A stretch of 64,000 nt of DNA from Megalonaias nervosa (lineage: Eukaryota > Mollusca > Bivalvia > Unionida > Unionidae): NCBI GenBank assembly GCA_016617855.1, contig JAECUM010004896.1:33889-97888 (forward strand). The letters run 5' to 3'. Positions within the stretch are counted from its first letter, which is position 1. Every line of letters begins with the position of its first letter. The notes under the pieces are model-generated. The model searched no databases. It was given only the letters and a program-made list of their open reading frames with translations, and was not told the DNA's origin. The translations under genes and the position numbers were made by a program. Positions 1 to 12,179 of the stretch are shown here, one piece after another.

Positions 1-978
1 TGACTGTTGCTTATTTAGTGCCTGTATGGCAGAAGTTCAGCACGATGATAACAATGACGACACTGATGCCTCCAAAAAATGGTGATAAACATCTAACCAA
101 AGTCACTTTAATGGTCACATTTCCTTTCAATCATGTGCTTCATTGTTTAAGTGCACTATGAAGCTGAATTCTCAAAATCAGTACTAAATTTGCAAACTCT
201 ATTCCTTTAGATATGAATGACCAAACACTTGAGTAGAAAATCAAGCAATCAAGCAAGGATATAAGAAACTCCAACGAAGCAATTATAATGTGAATTCATA
301 ATGCACCTATTGTTACAACTCTGCAGTCTTAAACTAAGTAACCGACAAAGCAAAAACCAACAAGTTTTGTAAAATTCAACAGATAAATTAATTATCTAAG
401 TTAGAAAGTGAAAATTTAAGGTTAACTTACATTATAGAAAATAAGATCACAAATAATCCTAAATGTTTTATAACACAGCAAGGAATGTTCCAAATGAATT
501 CCAATCTTGAATGTGCTGACATACCAATAGTCTTGCTGTATCACAATTATATAATCCAGAAAGTCTTTGAATTAATTCACAATAATCCCAATATATCAAT
601 GAGCACTTTGTAATTCCAATGAATAATTTAAATATATAATTCCTCTCAAATTATATCTGAAATCAACTAAAAGTGATTCCACAAAGGCTGATATTAAGAT
701 AGGAATGAATCATTTTGATGACAACCTTGTATGCAAACCTAAAATACAATATGATAACCAGGATGCGGATTACAAGTTCACTTCCAGGACTTTTTGTGGT
801 CAAAAATCCATGTAAAGATGTTTACAAATATTATCTTCAAGTACAACCTACAATCATGGACAAAAAGAAGCTGTATAATATGTTGTTTACAAATGACATT
901 TACCAATCCACAATCATGGATAAAAGTTAAACACAATACAGATATAAACAACACCTATGACATGCTAAGAAAATATAG

Positions 979-1080
979 GGCCACAAGTAGACAAGCGGTC
1001 TAAGGCACTTGCCTTAACACATCAGTCAAACATCTCACCTTTGTCCAAGTGAGTTCAAGTCTCAACTTGAACAACATAGG
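979..1080. repeat. tRNA-like SINE head (degenerate)
   Basis: The stretch contains a box-A-like GACAAGCGGTCTAAGGC near 990 and a box-B-like GAGTTCAAGTCTC near 1050. The spacing suits a serine/leucine-tRNA-derived SINE promoter. It does not fold as a complete tRNA and sits in an intron, so it is a SINE relic rather than a gene. Confidence 0.4.
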
Positions 1081-1243
1081 CATATGAGAAAGCTTGCTTG
1101 TCAAACCCACCAAACAAAACCAAATCTAAGAACTCACAATTGCTACATAAAATGTGCTTACACTGCTGCCACTGGAAGTAGCAACATTACAACAATGTTG
1201 CCTTATCTGCTAGCATAGACAGGGTAATTGCTAGTCAACATAC

Positions 1244-1383
1244 CATCCTTGATGCAATTTCCATGACCTGCTGCTTTGCCCTCTCGACTCCCTTTCGATT
1301 TCCTTCAATGCGGATAATGTTGCTCTTGTCTGCATCCGTGGGGATATGAATCCTTACACCAGTCTCATTCCTGATCCTTCTGA
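1244..1383 (-). CDS. HDLBP: Vigilin exon: second half of KH6
   Basis: A 140-bp exon with acceptor TTTACTCAG and donor GTATGT. It encodes RRIRNETGVRIHIPTDADKS, then NIIRIEGNRKGVERAKQQVM and a helix ending ASRM. The IHIP turn, the DKSN loop, the IIRIEG strand and the following basic helix are diagnostic of a vigilin-type KH repeat. This is the last exon visible; the gene continues to the left of the window. Confidence 0.88.
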
Positions 1384-1902
1384 CTGAGTAAAGAAATCAA
1401 TGTAGTGACCAAGTTAGCATTCTTAAGGCCTTCTTCACCTATCTGTATAAAGTTTTACAAGGTCTAGAAATTTGTCTGTACTACAAGAATTTCCCCTCAA
1501 TATGGCAGAACTGAAGTTAATCATCTAAACCAAGAAATGACTTCAAAAAACACTGATGGCACTTGCTTTAAAGGGGACATTAATCTTGATAAATCTGTCA
1601 GATCACAATAAACAACTGGACCATATGTGGGTCCAACAATCATCATATCAATCAAATTTGGAACTGAAACAAATAGAAATAGAAATAAACCCATGAACAA
1701 AGAGATGGACATAAGGCAAAAAGGAAATACATAGCCTAAGCCTCAGTTATAGCATGCTATTTAAATAGTAACCTTGTATGGCTGTATGAATACTGTAAGA
1801 TATGAGGAGTGTGACAGTACTATTTAGAACAGAACTTATTGCCAACATGTCAGCAAATGTTATTCAGCCAATACTATGGAACCAACTGCCCTCAATACTT
1901 AC

Positions 1903-1981
1903 TATTAGCACCTGCTTTTCCAATGATGTGTTTGTGAAATTGCTGTTCAATTTCAACTTCTGCAAAATCCATATGACTTTC
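1903..1981 (-). CDS. HDLBP: Vigilin exon: first half of KH6
   Basis: A 79-bp exon with acceptor TTTTCAG and donor GTAAGT. It encodes FAEVEIEQQFHKHIIGKAGA: a KH first strand and a GKAG loop. It ends one base into an isoleucine codon, and the next exon (1244-1383) starts with the other two bases. The result is a continuous KH helix across a phase-1 intron. Confidence 0.87.
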
Positions 1982-2483
1982 CTGAAAAGAAAATTTGAAC
2001 AACTTTCTCCCTGCATTCATTTCAAAAATGGAAAAAGGGATCATTAAATAAAAAAGATATCCTAACCCGTTTTTTGTTTATTGAAGAAAATCAAACACAT
2101 ACCATTGCAGGCATTCAAATCATGGACTTATTCATTTCTATTCCAGCATTATATGCCTTGCATCAGTCATGGTATGGTCTGATTACAGCATAGTTTTCTA
2201 CGATTTCAGTGTTCACTAAAGTAATCACGTCCCATGTTCAAGATGCAATAGTTTTAGTGGACACTGTTTGGAAAGCTGGCCAGCTGAGTCTACATTTTAA
2301 CTCCCTGTATGCCAGTTTGGAAATAAAATGCAGCAGTGTTTGTGATTCTCTTATTTACATTTTCTATCAATGATCACAAACCATGAGCTCTCAATTAGTG
2401 CCCAAGCTAACAAAATCAGTAGGAAATTTTTGTCAGTCAATGATCGTCTTATGTTTCTCTGGTTATGAGATACTCTATACAGT

Positions 2484-3740
2484 ATGCCTGGGATGTACCT
2501 GTGCTACTATCATTCAGCAAACCAAAATGCTGATGGAGATTATTTTACTCTGAAATACAATGCTAGCTCTGTAACTATTTCTAATGTCAAATGTATATTT
2601 GAGTCGAATGCCAAGCTGAACCTCAGACACAGACACGGAATTGATCATAAGTATAATGGTATCGTCTTTAAAATTACATATTCATCAAACAACCTATAGT
2701 CCTACAAAGCTACTGTGACCCTTTACAATTCTGCAGACACACTATTTATTCAGGGACCCAATTACAAAGACTGGACTAACACTGAATTTCAGCTCTTGCT
2801 CAAAAAATTTATTTTAAAACCAGTGATAGTAACCATGACAGCAATCAAAGTATATTTCAGGACTGTAGCACCCCAAACCAGTCTTCCACATCATCAAGTG
2901 ATGATATACATTTCTGGTGAACTGGAGATCAAATAAATCTTTCCCCCATTGGGAATTCAGATATGGAAGTTAGTGGATCTGCACTAAATCAATCTGGGGA
3001 AACTATACAGAAATCCCAGCCAGTCAGTCCATCGAGTCCAGGTCCCCTTTACCAGCTACAATCTGAACCAGGCAGAGCACAGGATATGACAGCCCTAACC
3101 CTGGATAAGGATAATACTCAACTGGAAGCTCCATCAGAAAACACTTCTCTGCTGACAGGGGTTGCTCAGGGCAGTGATAAGAAGTTAACAGCCCTAATGA
3201 AGGAAAATAAATCACGGCATAAGGAAATTGCAAAACTGAAGGCCTAAGGAACTAAAGTATCAAACAAACATGAATATTTGAAAACAAAATACTAGTCAGA
3301 AAAGACTGACATAATAAGCTTGCTGAACAACTTTCCGAAATGAAGGTCAAGCTGAATTGTTGTAAAAAAAAGAAAACAAGCTAACAAAACAATAAAATAT
3401 AACCTTAGCCAATCACTGAGTCACTGTCTTATCCTTGAAGAGGAAAATAGTAAGCTGAAGGACAAAGTGAAGCATTTGAATAAAGACAAAGATAATCTAC
3501 TGTAAGAAAAAACAAATAAAAAAATGGTTATGCTGCTAATGATTCTGAAATTCTTTTGTCAATAATGGAAGACAACAGAAGCTTGAAAACTGAAATTTTG
3601 AGATTTTTACAAGAAGAATCTTAAAAGTGCATGAATAATATCATCAAAGTAATGAAAACCAATGAAAATTCATAGTTGTTGGTGACCTACGTAAGTCTAT
3701 CATAGCATAGACAAAAGATCAACAGTAATATGGACAAATA
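2484..3740 (+). pseudogene. Degenerate retroelement ORF1-like sequence
   Basis: Three plus-strand open stretches follow each other (2484-2699, 2715-2936, 2963-3247) with recognisable protein-like composition. The first has DYFTLKYNASSVTISNVK and HRHGIDHKYNGIVFKITYSS. The second has TLFIQGPNYKDWTNTEFQLL. The third has a Ser/Pro/Gln-rich linker and then Lys/Glu-rich coiled-coil sequence, which continues with stops through 3420-3600. A VVGDL-like segment near 3680 resembles the start of an SGNH hydrolase domain. From memory, proteins with an 'LLIQG..YK.W...EF' motif and a coiled coil recur in mollusc genomes as ORF1-type proteins of non-LTR elements. Stops and frameshifts make this copy dead. 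It lies in the intron between KH5b and KH6a, antisense to the host gene. Confidence 0.45.
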
Positions 3741-4195
3741 TGTGAAGAATGAAACCATATTGTAAGCTATTAACTCTACTACAGCAAATAATTATATGTG
3801 CTAACAGGCATATTGATTGACAATGGACAATGGGCCATTACAGAGTTCTTTTGGTACTATAGCAGGGGAGCTAAATAAAATAGCATAGATTTTACAATTC
3901 ATATGCTGTTCACATTAATTCTTCCAAATTACAAAACTTTGCACATACTGAGGAATGAATGGTTCTAAATTTGCAAGGTCTAAAGAGATTAAACCACACT
4001 GAATTCAAATGTAATTGTGCATGGTAATTTGTTTTCCTAGATCAAAAATGGGGTATAATTTAAAAGGGTTGGATCCAGACTATACAAAACTATAACTGAG
4101 ATGGATTACATTAACATTTTACAATTTGCAGAGATGGCTTACACTGCAAATTAACATGTGACAGAAATAGGTTTCCACTAAAATTTCACACTCAC

Positions 4196-4300
4196 CAACT
4201 CATTAACATTGCCCTGAAGGGCAACAACAGCATGCATGACTTCATTTTGTGGGCCTTCCACTTGGATTTTGTCCTTGCCTTGCAAGAATTCAACAAGAAC
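4196..4300 (-). CDS. HDLBP: Vigilin exon: second half of KH5
   Basis: A 105-bp phase-0 exon with acceptor ATTTCTAG and donor GTGAGT. It encodes VLVEFLQGKDKIQVEGPQNE, then a helix ending in LQGNVNEL. This is the GKDKI..EGP strand and last helix of a KH repeat, and it joins in frame to the preceding exon ending DCPK and to the following exon beginning ESHMD. No disruption is visible. Confidence 0.86.
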
Positions 4301-7300
4301 CTAGAAATATATAAATTGAAAGGATTTTAATTTTCAACCATATGAAAGAATGCCCACCACCACCAAAAGATAAAAATTTACTCATTACAATAAATGTCTA
4401 TATAAAATAAAACAAATTTGCTAATCAAGATGCCAAAATAGAACCAAAGAACGTAACTCAGAAACAACTGAGGATAATATCATGCATTATAATTATGTAA
4501 TTATGATAAAAGTTAATCACCTACTGGTACATGCATGGATAGAATATATGTCAATATAGTTTACCTTGAATAAAACCTTTTGACACATGTATTCAAAAGA
4601 CCACAGATGAAATCACTGTATAGCAAAACTATGTATCACTGTTTCATTGACAGTTCTACATTTTGAGCAAAATTTGATCATCTGGATAATCTATTATCAG
4701 GATGAAATCTATGTATTTTGATGAATCTGGATAATAAATATTTTACTGTATATTTCACAACCTTACTGGGCAGCAGATTTTAAAGCTCACACAGTCTGTC
4801 TGAATGACACTAGCACTGCTCAGTCTGCCTGAATACTTTACATACCCTTGTCAGACAACTTCACCAATTTTATGAAGCTGTGAATTTTAACTACACAAGG
4901 ATGAATGGATGAAAGGTAAGAAACTTCCATAATGGTACAGACTTGTGAAGAAACACAATGAACAGACTAAAGAGACCTCAGAAAGTTGTCATCACACCAG
5001 CATGTATATTCATGGCTACAAACAATATGCAAATGGAAACACCAGTTGCCTTGATTAAATAGGAACTTTATTAGAAACCTTGCTTATGGTATTCAATTAG
5101 CAAACTTTTTCAAATACATGCTTCTTTCTGCCATCAGAAAGTGCTATTCTAAATATGAGAGAGTCATACATGCTTTTTATACTGTCCTGTCTGCAATAAA
5201 AGCTTTAATCACAAGAACAGGATGCAATCTGTAAATGCTGTATAATTTTAGAGATTTCTAATATTTTAAACATTACATTCTAATATTTAAAATAAAAAAG
5301 AATGAACTTCATTATATTTATACAAGTCTACTAGTAGGAATACTAACTGGACTTCCTGAAATAAAAATTTAATATAAAATCCAGAGTAATCAGTACCTAA
5401 ATATTTCATTGCTTAACATTGTACTTCAAGAGCAAACTATGATTCCAGTTCACTTAAACCAATGTGTTCATATTTTTTTTCTCAGTACTTTTTTCTTTTA
5501 GAAACAATAGCTTCATGTTTGATAATTAGTTCATATAATGAAGAGAGTTAAAATGCATATCAATTACAGACAACAACCCATTCATATATCAGTGGAATCA
5601 GCAGTTTGGAATTCTGTGAACTAATGCACTAAAATAATGATCACTATTCATTATAGATGTCAAATATTGACATGGACAAGGTACATACAAATCCACTTGT
5701 CAAATGCCCATGACAACTTCAAATTTGTCTTGGCAAGCTCAAGCTTTCAAGGTGCATACCCACTGGCAAGTTCAAAGAAGAAAGAGAAGCTCCTCACTAA
5801 TAACCCAGTCACAATATTGGCCAATGAATCTGCCAGGCTGACTGTCAAGTCCAAAGAAATGTGCCAAGCTTTAGAACTCTCAAAAGTTGGCTTGTCAAAG
5901 ACTGATTTGATGCACATCACCAATTTCAAGGTGACTAGGTGATAATTGATAAATCCACAAATTGAGAGACTTCTGCTACAGGTGTATTTGGAAATAAGAA
6001 CACTCTTATCTCTAATGACTAGTCCAGTGGATTTCTCTAAAAGTGAAATTGCAGTAACACCAGACCTATCACCATCAAGGAGTATTTATCCTCTGTTGTT
6101 CAAGTAGTAATTACTGAAGACCAATATATACTTACTGTTGGTAAATAATTACATGCCTAAAGTAAGTGTTCTCAAATAATTCTGATGTGTACATAAATCA
6201 TTACAAAACCATTCCATTTCAAAGTCAGATTTCAAAATTGTTGATGTAGTCTGCTAGCAAACTGATAATGCTTCTATAAATCTTATGAATCTGTAATAAA
6301 GAAAAATAGCCAATATGAAACATGCACAAATTTCATGTCAATGTGGAGTAATGAGTATCCCTAGCTAGAGTGCATCCAACAAGGCCACTGTGAGCAACAC
6401 ATTATATACCCACTCCATTTTTGGATCCTAAAATGTATAGGTTTCTTCATTACCCCAAGTGCAAGCCTCCACATACATGTACTTTGGTCAAGTTATATCA
6501 TCAAGAATTAAAGTTATTAAGTCAGAAGCATTTTCCTTCTTTCAGTCAAAGCTACCTTGACCATTTGACCTTTTGACCCTAAAATCGATAGGCTTCTTCC
6601 TTACCTCAAATGCAAGACATCCACAAAGTTTATCTGAGGTCTGCAATGTAAAACTTCTGTAGTTTGGTGTATACAACAGGCACTTCTATATATAGTGCAC
6701 CCCAATTTTCATTCCAGAATGAGGAAAAAAACTTAGTTCTGCCATATAACATGCACCTGAATACATTTTAAAAACTTATAATAATGAACTTCCTCCCAGA
6801 AGCTCTTTTACCATGTGCTTATGGAAAAGTCAATTAATATTTAATATTTATATAGATACCATTTTTCCAAGTAAAGTATGTTTCTTCAAGACTATGTTAC
6901 CCGATCATAATACCATAGGAGAACTACTACTACCTCGCAAATCCAACCCTCTTCATAATCTTGCCAATCACAGTTGTTACCTGACACTTCTGACGGCAAG
7001 TACAAAGACCTCACTGGTTAAGAAATTTACATGAGTAAACACCTGGCACTACACTATACATCCAAGTAAATTAATATCATTAAATGAAACAAATAAAGAC
7101 AGAAAATATATACCAAGCAGTACATGTCCAAAAACCTAATTCAAAATAAATATATTAATTAGTAAACAGTGTTAACTTCCTAAACAGCTGGACCTAAGGA
7201 AAAAAGGTGGGATATAATGTGGGGTCTATAGAGAGCATGAATTAATCTTGGTACATGTAAAGTAATTAAAGAACTTGATAGTGCAGATTTGTCAAGAAGA

Positions 7301-8520
7301 ATTCACATAAGCTTTAGGTACTGATACTCCAGTATCACCACTCATATAGCACATGTGTTGTGCTAATTCCTCAGGTTAAAAAAGATATCCCCCAAACGTG
7401 CCTCTGATGAGAAAATTAACAGTATTTGAATTTTAAGTATTGTATTTCAATTTAAACCATGTACAGTATAAAGAAATGCATTAATGAAGAAAAATGTATT
7501 ATAGCAACAGTTATTGAATATTGAACATTTATGGATACAGTAACCATATTTGTTCCACTGCAAAGCAATACTTTGCATAGTTTGACAGGGTAGAACAACC
7601 AGTTACCAATCTTATGTACACCCGCTCTGGAAAATAAGAAATTAGGTAAAATAACTGCATGTTAGACACACCAAAATACAGTGATTTAGTTGCTGAAAAT
7701 AAACCACAAATTAGTGGCAACTAACTTGCTAACAAAATCTACTCTCACAAGTTTTAGCCAAAGGAAACCACTGGTGGCAAACAATTTTTTTTTTCTGGCA
7801 AATGACACCTAAGTACAGCTTTAGCCAGGATATAATGAAAAGTAACTCTTAGAGTATAATTCTTTCTTTCATTAAAAGTTTATCACAACCAAACCAGAAA
7901 TGCAATGTTATTTAACTGGTTAACTAGTTAAAGCACCACTAATTGTTATCTATTTTAGAACATCATGCAGTGTTAACAACCAGATGCATTACTTGGATGA
8001 ATTTGTATTGAAGACTTAATGAATATAAAGATAAGTTTGCCACAATACAACCAGAACAATTTCTTAAACTTTCTTTCAACCATTATGTGATGACCATAAC
8101 ATAACCAAAAGAAATACTGAATTCAAAAGGAGATGAATGACAGAAGACTATTATTAAGTAATCATATTAAATTTACTTCACTTTCTGGTATGAATTACCT
8201 ACATGTTTTGCTTAAAAAATAAAAAGTACTTGAAGAAGAAAAAGAAACTAAAGTATTCAGAAATTGGTTAATAATTAAATAATTACAAGAATACATATAA
8301 TTAAATGCCTAAAATAGCTTAAACAGTGTTATAGACTAAGGACTCCAACTCTAAGATATACATAAATAACAAAGGCTTATATAAGTGGATTGTCACATTC
8401 AGCATGTTATACCTTTACAAACCTGCAGCATGCACTCAAAGTGCAGTACATACTGTACTTCTCCTAGTCAAAAACTTCATCTATGCTGTAATATTGCAGT
8501 ACATTTCCTGCATCAACACT
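4301..8520. other. Intron sequence, no gene seen
   Basis: A+T-rich intron DNA of the vigilin-like gene. Short open stretches at 5637-5942 and 6813-7034 show no recognisable domain and no splice context. The part 6355-6640 carries the phrases TTGACCTTTTGACCCTAAAA and 'caagtgcaag / caaatgcaag' twice. This looks like an old interspersed repeat with an internal duplication. Nothing else is supportable. Confidence 0.5.
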
Positions 8521-8526
8521 GTGACC

Positions 8527-8830
8527 ACTCCAGTGGCCTAAGTGGTTAGAGCATCTGCCTCTGTGGGAGGTCATGGGATCGAACCCCTGCCAAGTCATTC
8601 CAAATACTTATAAGAATGGTACTAGCAGCTGCCTCACTTGGTGCTCAGCATTAAGAGATTAGTATTAGGACTGGTCAGCCTGGTGTCAGGATAATGTGAC
8701 TGGGTAGGACATGATGCTACATGTCTGTGGCATGATTCCCAGTGCTAGACATCATTATAAAATGCCACACCGCAGACACCACAGTGATGTAGCTAAAATT
8801 GTTAGAGCTACATTAAAAATCTAAATCACA
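8527..8830 (+). repeat. tRNA-derived SINE
   Basis: The head has a clean box A (TGGCCTAAGTGGTTAGAGC at about 8533) and box B (GGGATCGAACCCC at about 8575), as in tRNA-derived SINEs. The body contains GGTGTCAGGATAATGTGACT at about 8682, followed by a GGGTAGGACATGATGCTACA block. I recall this conserved central body from SINEs common in bivalve molluscs. The 3' end is A-rich and ends near 8830. This is the best taxonomic hint in the window. Confidence 0.7.
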
Positions 8831-8849
8831 CACATGCTCACCTAAGCTG

Positions 8850-9065
8850 ACTTCCAGCATGGATTACTATCATGCTGAATATTCATACTGAAGTCATGCT
8901 AAACTGACCTAATAAAATCACAACAGTTCTGATTTCTAGCATGACTTGCTTTGCATGCTCAATTTGCACACTGCAGTCATGCTAAACAGACTTGGAAAAT
9001 TACAATACATTGTTCCAGCATGTACTGTATCATGCATACATACAGGAATCATGCTAAATTTACAC
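8850..9065. repeat. Degenerate ~80-bp tandem repeat with 'catgct' motifs
   Basis: The phrase GTCATGCTAAAC (or a close variant) recurs at about 8893, 8976 and 9048. Each copy is preceded by a CAGCATG or TAGCATG palindromic motif. The spacing is 83 and 72 bp, so this looks like three diverged copies of one unit directly after the SINE. Confidence 0.45.
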
Positions 9066-9069
9066 TGAT

Positions 9070-11987
9070 CTGTATAAACGTATGACGCAGAAAAATTAAG
9101 CAATGTTGCATTTTTGCTGCAGTTATGCTGAAAAAAATTTTAATTTCAATCTGGAAGAAATGAATCTGCACAAGCTACAGTTAAACTTTTTCCACTCACT
9201 ACGATGTAGAATTTGAAAGATGCTGCAAATTGAAAAATGTTTCAAAAAACAAAAGCTGGCCATTTTAATAAAATTTGTTCAGATAGTATAATTTATATTG
9301 AATGTCATAGCCTTTTTGAAAAAGAAATAAATATTTCTGCTCATAAACCACTTATGTCCTACTTCGGAATTATCCAATTCTAAGTCTTACAAGTGATTTA
9401 TCCCAACACAAATATATCTTTAGGCATCTGCACGAAGAAAGATACGAGTCTTATGTTGTGACATCCTGATGTATCCTTGTTCAATAGTAAGCAGTTTCCT
9501 TGAAATAATCCTGACATATCTAAAGCTCATGATCTAGAGGTTTCACTTGGAGATATCTAACATTTCCTCAATCAACTCTCTCATGATTTCTCAAAACTTC
9601 TTTTCTCTGCAAGTCATCAGACCTCAATGGCTTGTTGCTAACTCTCAACTTGACGTAATTCTTGGAAATTCTTTTTCCATTTCACATGATGACGGCAATC
9701 ATATCTTCTGCCACAGGTCATACTCAAATTGGCATGTGATGTCCAATAAATGTAATTGCGTCCCTTCCAGCTTTATTCACAAGAATCTGAATATTCCTTT
9801 TTATTCTTCTGTGTTGATTATTAACACTTTTCAAGAGGCTTATTTTCCCATTCGTCTTAAATATCCATCAGTTGCTGGATGCCATTTTTAAAAAAAATTC
9901 TATAATCAACAATTTAATCATGCAGACACTTCGCATGAACAAATAAGTGCAGTTTAAAGCATCCAATGTGCTGCTGTAAAGTTAGTCTGGTTCCCTGACT
10001 AATTTCACTAATTCTAATTCGAAACCCGGATCCAAATCAAAACCAGATGAACAAATTTTCAGGAGTTTTTGGCAATGATCATTTTTCCATAGTTTTTGCT
10101 TTTATGCCATAAGTCTGTATATTAAGGGTACTTTTCGTAAGACTTATGGCAAAATCATAAGCGTTGGCAGGTCTGCATTTCCAGAAAATGGACAAGTCCA
10201 TTTTCAGCGAAGCGATGTATGCATGACTACACATGTTCGTAGAAAGAAAATACTATATCGTCAGCTTCTGATATTTACAATGTCAAATTCGAATCAAGCA
10301 AAGGAAATGAATGACAACTGCTGCAATTATACCTATTGCCAAACATGTAGCTGGGTGCTGTACTTTGCACATGCCAAGCAGATGACTTGAGTGTCTTCAT
10401 TTCCATGCACACATTAAAACAAGAGTAAACTTAAAAAATAATAAACTACAGTGTACCCAATATGTCACCTTGATTATCTGGTAGTCCATGGCATGTCAGA
10501 CACATCTTATCAGGTATTTCATAACAATGTTACAGCCCTTCCAAAATAAATGGTAATATTAAATTTAGGATCTTTATAAAAAAGCATGGTCAAGAAAAAC
10601 AATTAGATATATGTCTAAAACTGTTAAGTGATTTTGGAATGTTGAACAAAACAAAATTAAATGCTTACACTGTTTTGCCAAACATTAAATGTCATAATTA
10701 CATCTGTATCCATGTTATATACATGAAGTAGGGAGGATGCAGGATATTTCTGAGAGCACTGTAGGGCAGGCAGACAACCTGTCTGACAACATCTGCACAC
10801 ACACACACACCTGGTTTCTCTAATGAAGCAAAGAAAGAAGTATATTTTAGGAAAAAAATGTATATTTTCCTTCATATAGGAGAAAATGGCAATGATATAT
10901 TCCTTATACTAAAGAATTTGCCTGTCTTTGGCATTGACCTGGATTTCTTTGAATCTTTTCTTAGTAATTTTTTGCATATGATCCAGATCATATACCCACT
11001 AAGAGTCTTTGTTTTGTATGCAAGGATAGGAGTCCGTTTAATTTTAAAAACAGAAAGTAACAGCTAGTGAAATACATTTTGAATATGAAGTGCTATTATA
11101 AAGGAAATTTAAAAGCATATAAGTAAGGTACTTTATTCTAATGTTCCATTTTGTATTATGAATGTTTAAATGTTATGACAGAAACTAATGTAAACCACTA
11201 ACATTTTGCACAACTGTATGAAAGAATGTTTATGAATTTCTATTTATTCCTTCCACTTTGTTTCCTTTTGATTTATTGATAGATTTTAGATATCCACAGT
11301 AAATTGCATGATAAATAGCAAGAAGTGTAAACTTGTTCTTTAGAAAATGTATAAATAAAAAAAGAGATTCACATCTACACCCCTTGCAGTTTGAAACCAG
11401 TGCCACTGGAAGTGCATGTAATCTATGATATTATCTCCTCATGTTTTGCACATGCTCCAATATGAAAAGAAGAGACAAATAAGAATTTGTAACCTTCATC
11501 AGACTGTTTCCTTAGTCACAGGACTTGTTAACTTTTAAATATCTCGGCTACTATGTTGGAAAACTATGCCTTTCTTGGCAATATTAATGTCCAGCATGGT
11601 TCAGCATAATATAAATGTCAGACAGTAAGTACAGGTTCTTGTCAGCTGAACAGGTGTATAAACAGTGCAACACTGAACTTAAAAAATTAAATCAATTTCA
11701 ATTTAATCTTAAGAATTATGCAGATTGTGTTTTTTAATACATTCACATATTAGTGGACTTGAATTGCATTCTGACTGGGATTCTGGTTACATTGCAAGAA
11801 TGTTTGCCACAACAAATTTTGGCAAACCTTCTGGCCAAGATCCTAGCAGTGCATGCCAGAACTCTAATTTGCATACACAAAAGTTCAACAACCAAACAAA
11901 AAAACACTGAAAAGTTGCAGCTTATAAACCAGAGGAGTTAGCCAAAAGACCCACATTACCTTAGCAACATGTACAAGTTTCTCTTAC
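9070..11987. other. Intron sequence, small hairpin and CA run only
   Basis: No gene is supportable here. The 114-codon plus-strand open stretch at 9547-9891 has no domain I recognise. A hairpin lies near 10105-10155 with arms GCCATAAGTCT and AGACTTATGGC. A short CA microsatellite lies at about 10794-10812. Otherwise ordinary A+T-rich intron. Confidence 0.45.
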
Positions 11988-12095
11988 CTTTGGGCAGTCT
12001 TGAGTGATTCTCCTGATATTTTCTCCTTTCTTGCCAATGATGAATTTATGCAGCCATTCTGGTGCATTAACAACAGCATCAATTACACCATTTGC
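11988..12095 (-). CDS. HDLBP: Vigilin exon: first half of KH5
   Basis: A 108-bp phase-0 exon with acceptor TTTTCAG and donor GTAAGAG. The sequence WLHKFIIGKKGENIRRITQD is a textbook KH strand, GKKG loop and helix. It ends after CPK, and the next exon (4196-4300) continues with VLVEFLQGKDKIQVEGP, so this KH domain is split at the variable loop. The split position is the same as in KH6 of this gene. Confidence 0.88.
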
Positions 12096-12179
12096 CTGAA
12101 AAGTATAAATTACAATAAGCTTTTTTCTCCTACAAGTCCTCTTTATTCTTCTATTTTAAAAAAATAGTATATGTCCAAG

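Noticed and set aside
8527..8600. tRNA gene
   Set aside because: Boxes A and B are present, but there is no paired acceptor stem and it is followed by a SINE body.
9547..9891. 114-codon plus-strand frame
   Set aside because: No recognised motif and no continuation; length is not remarkable for this base composition.
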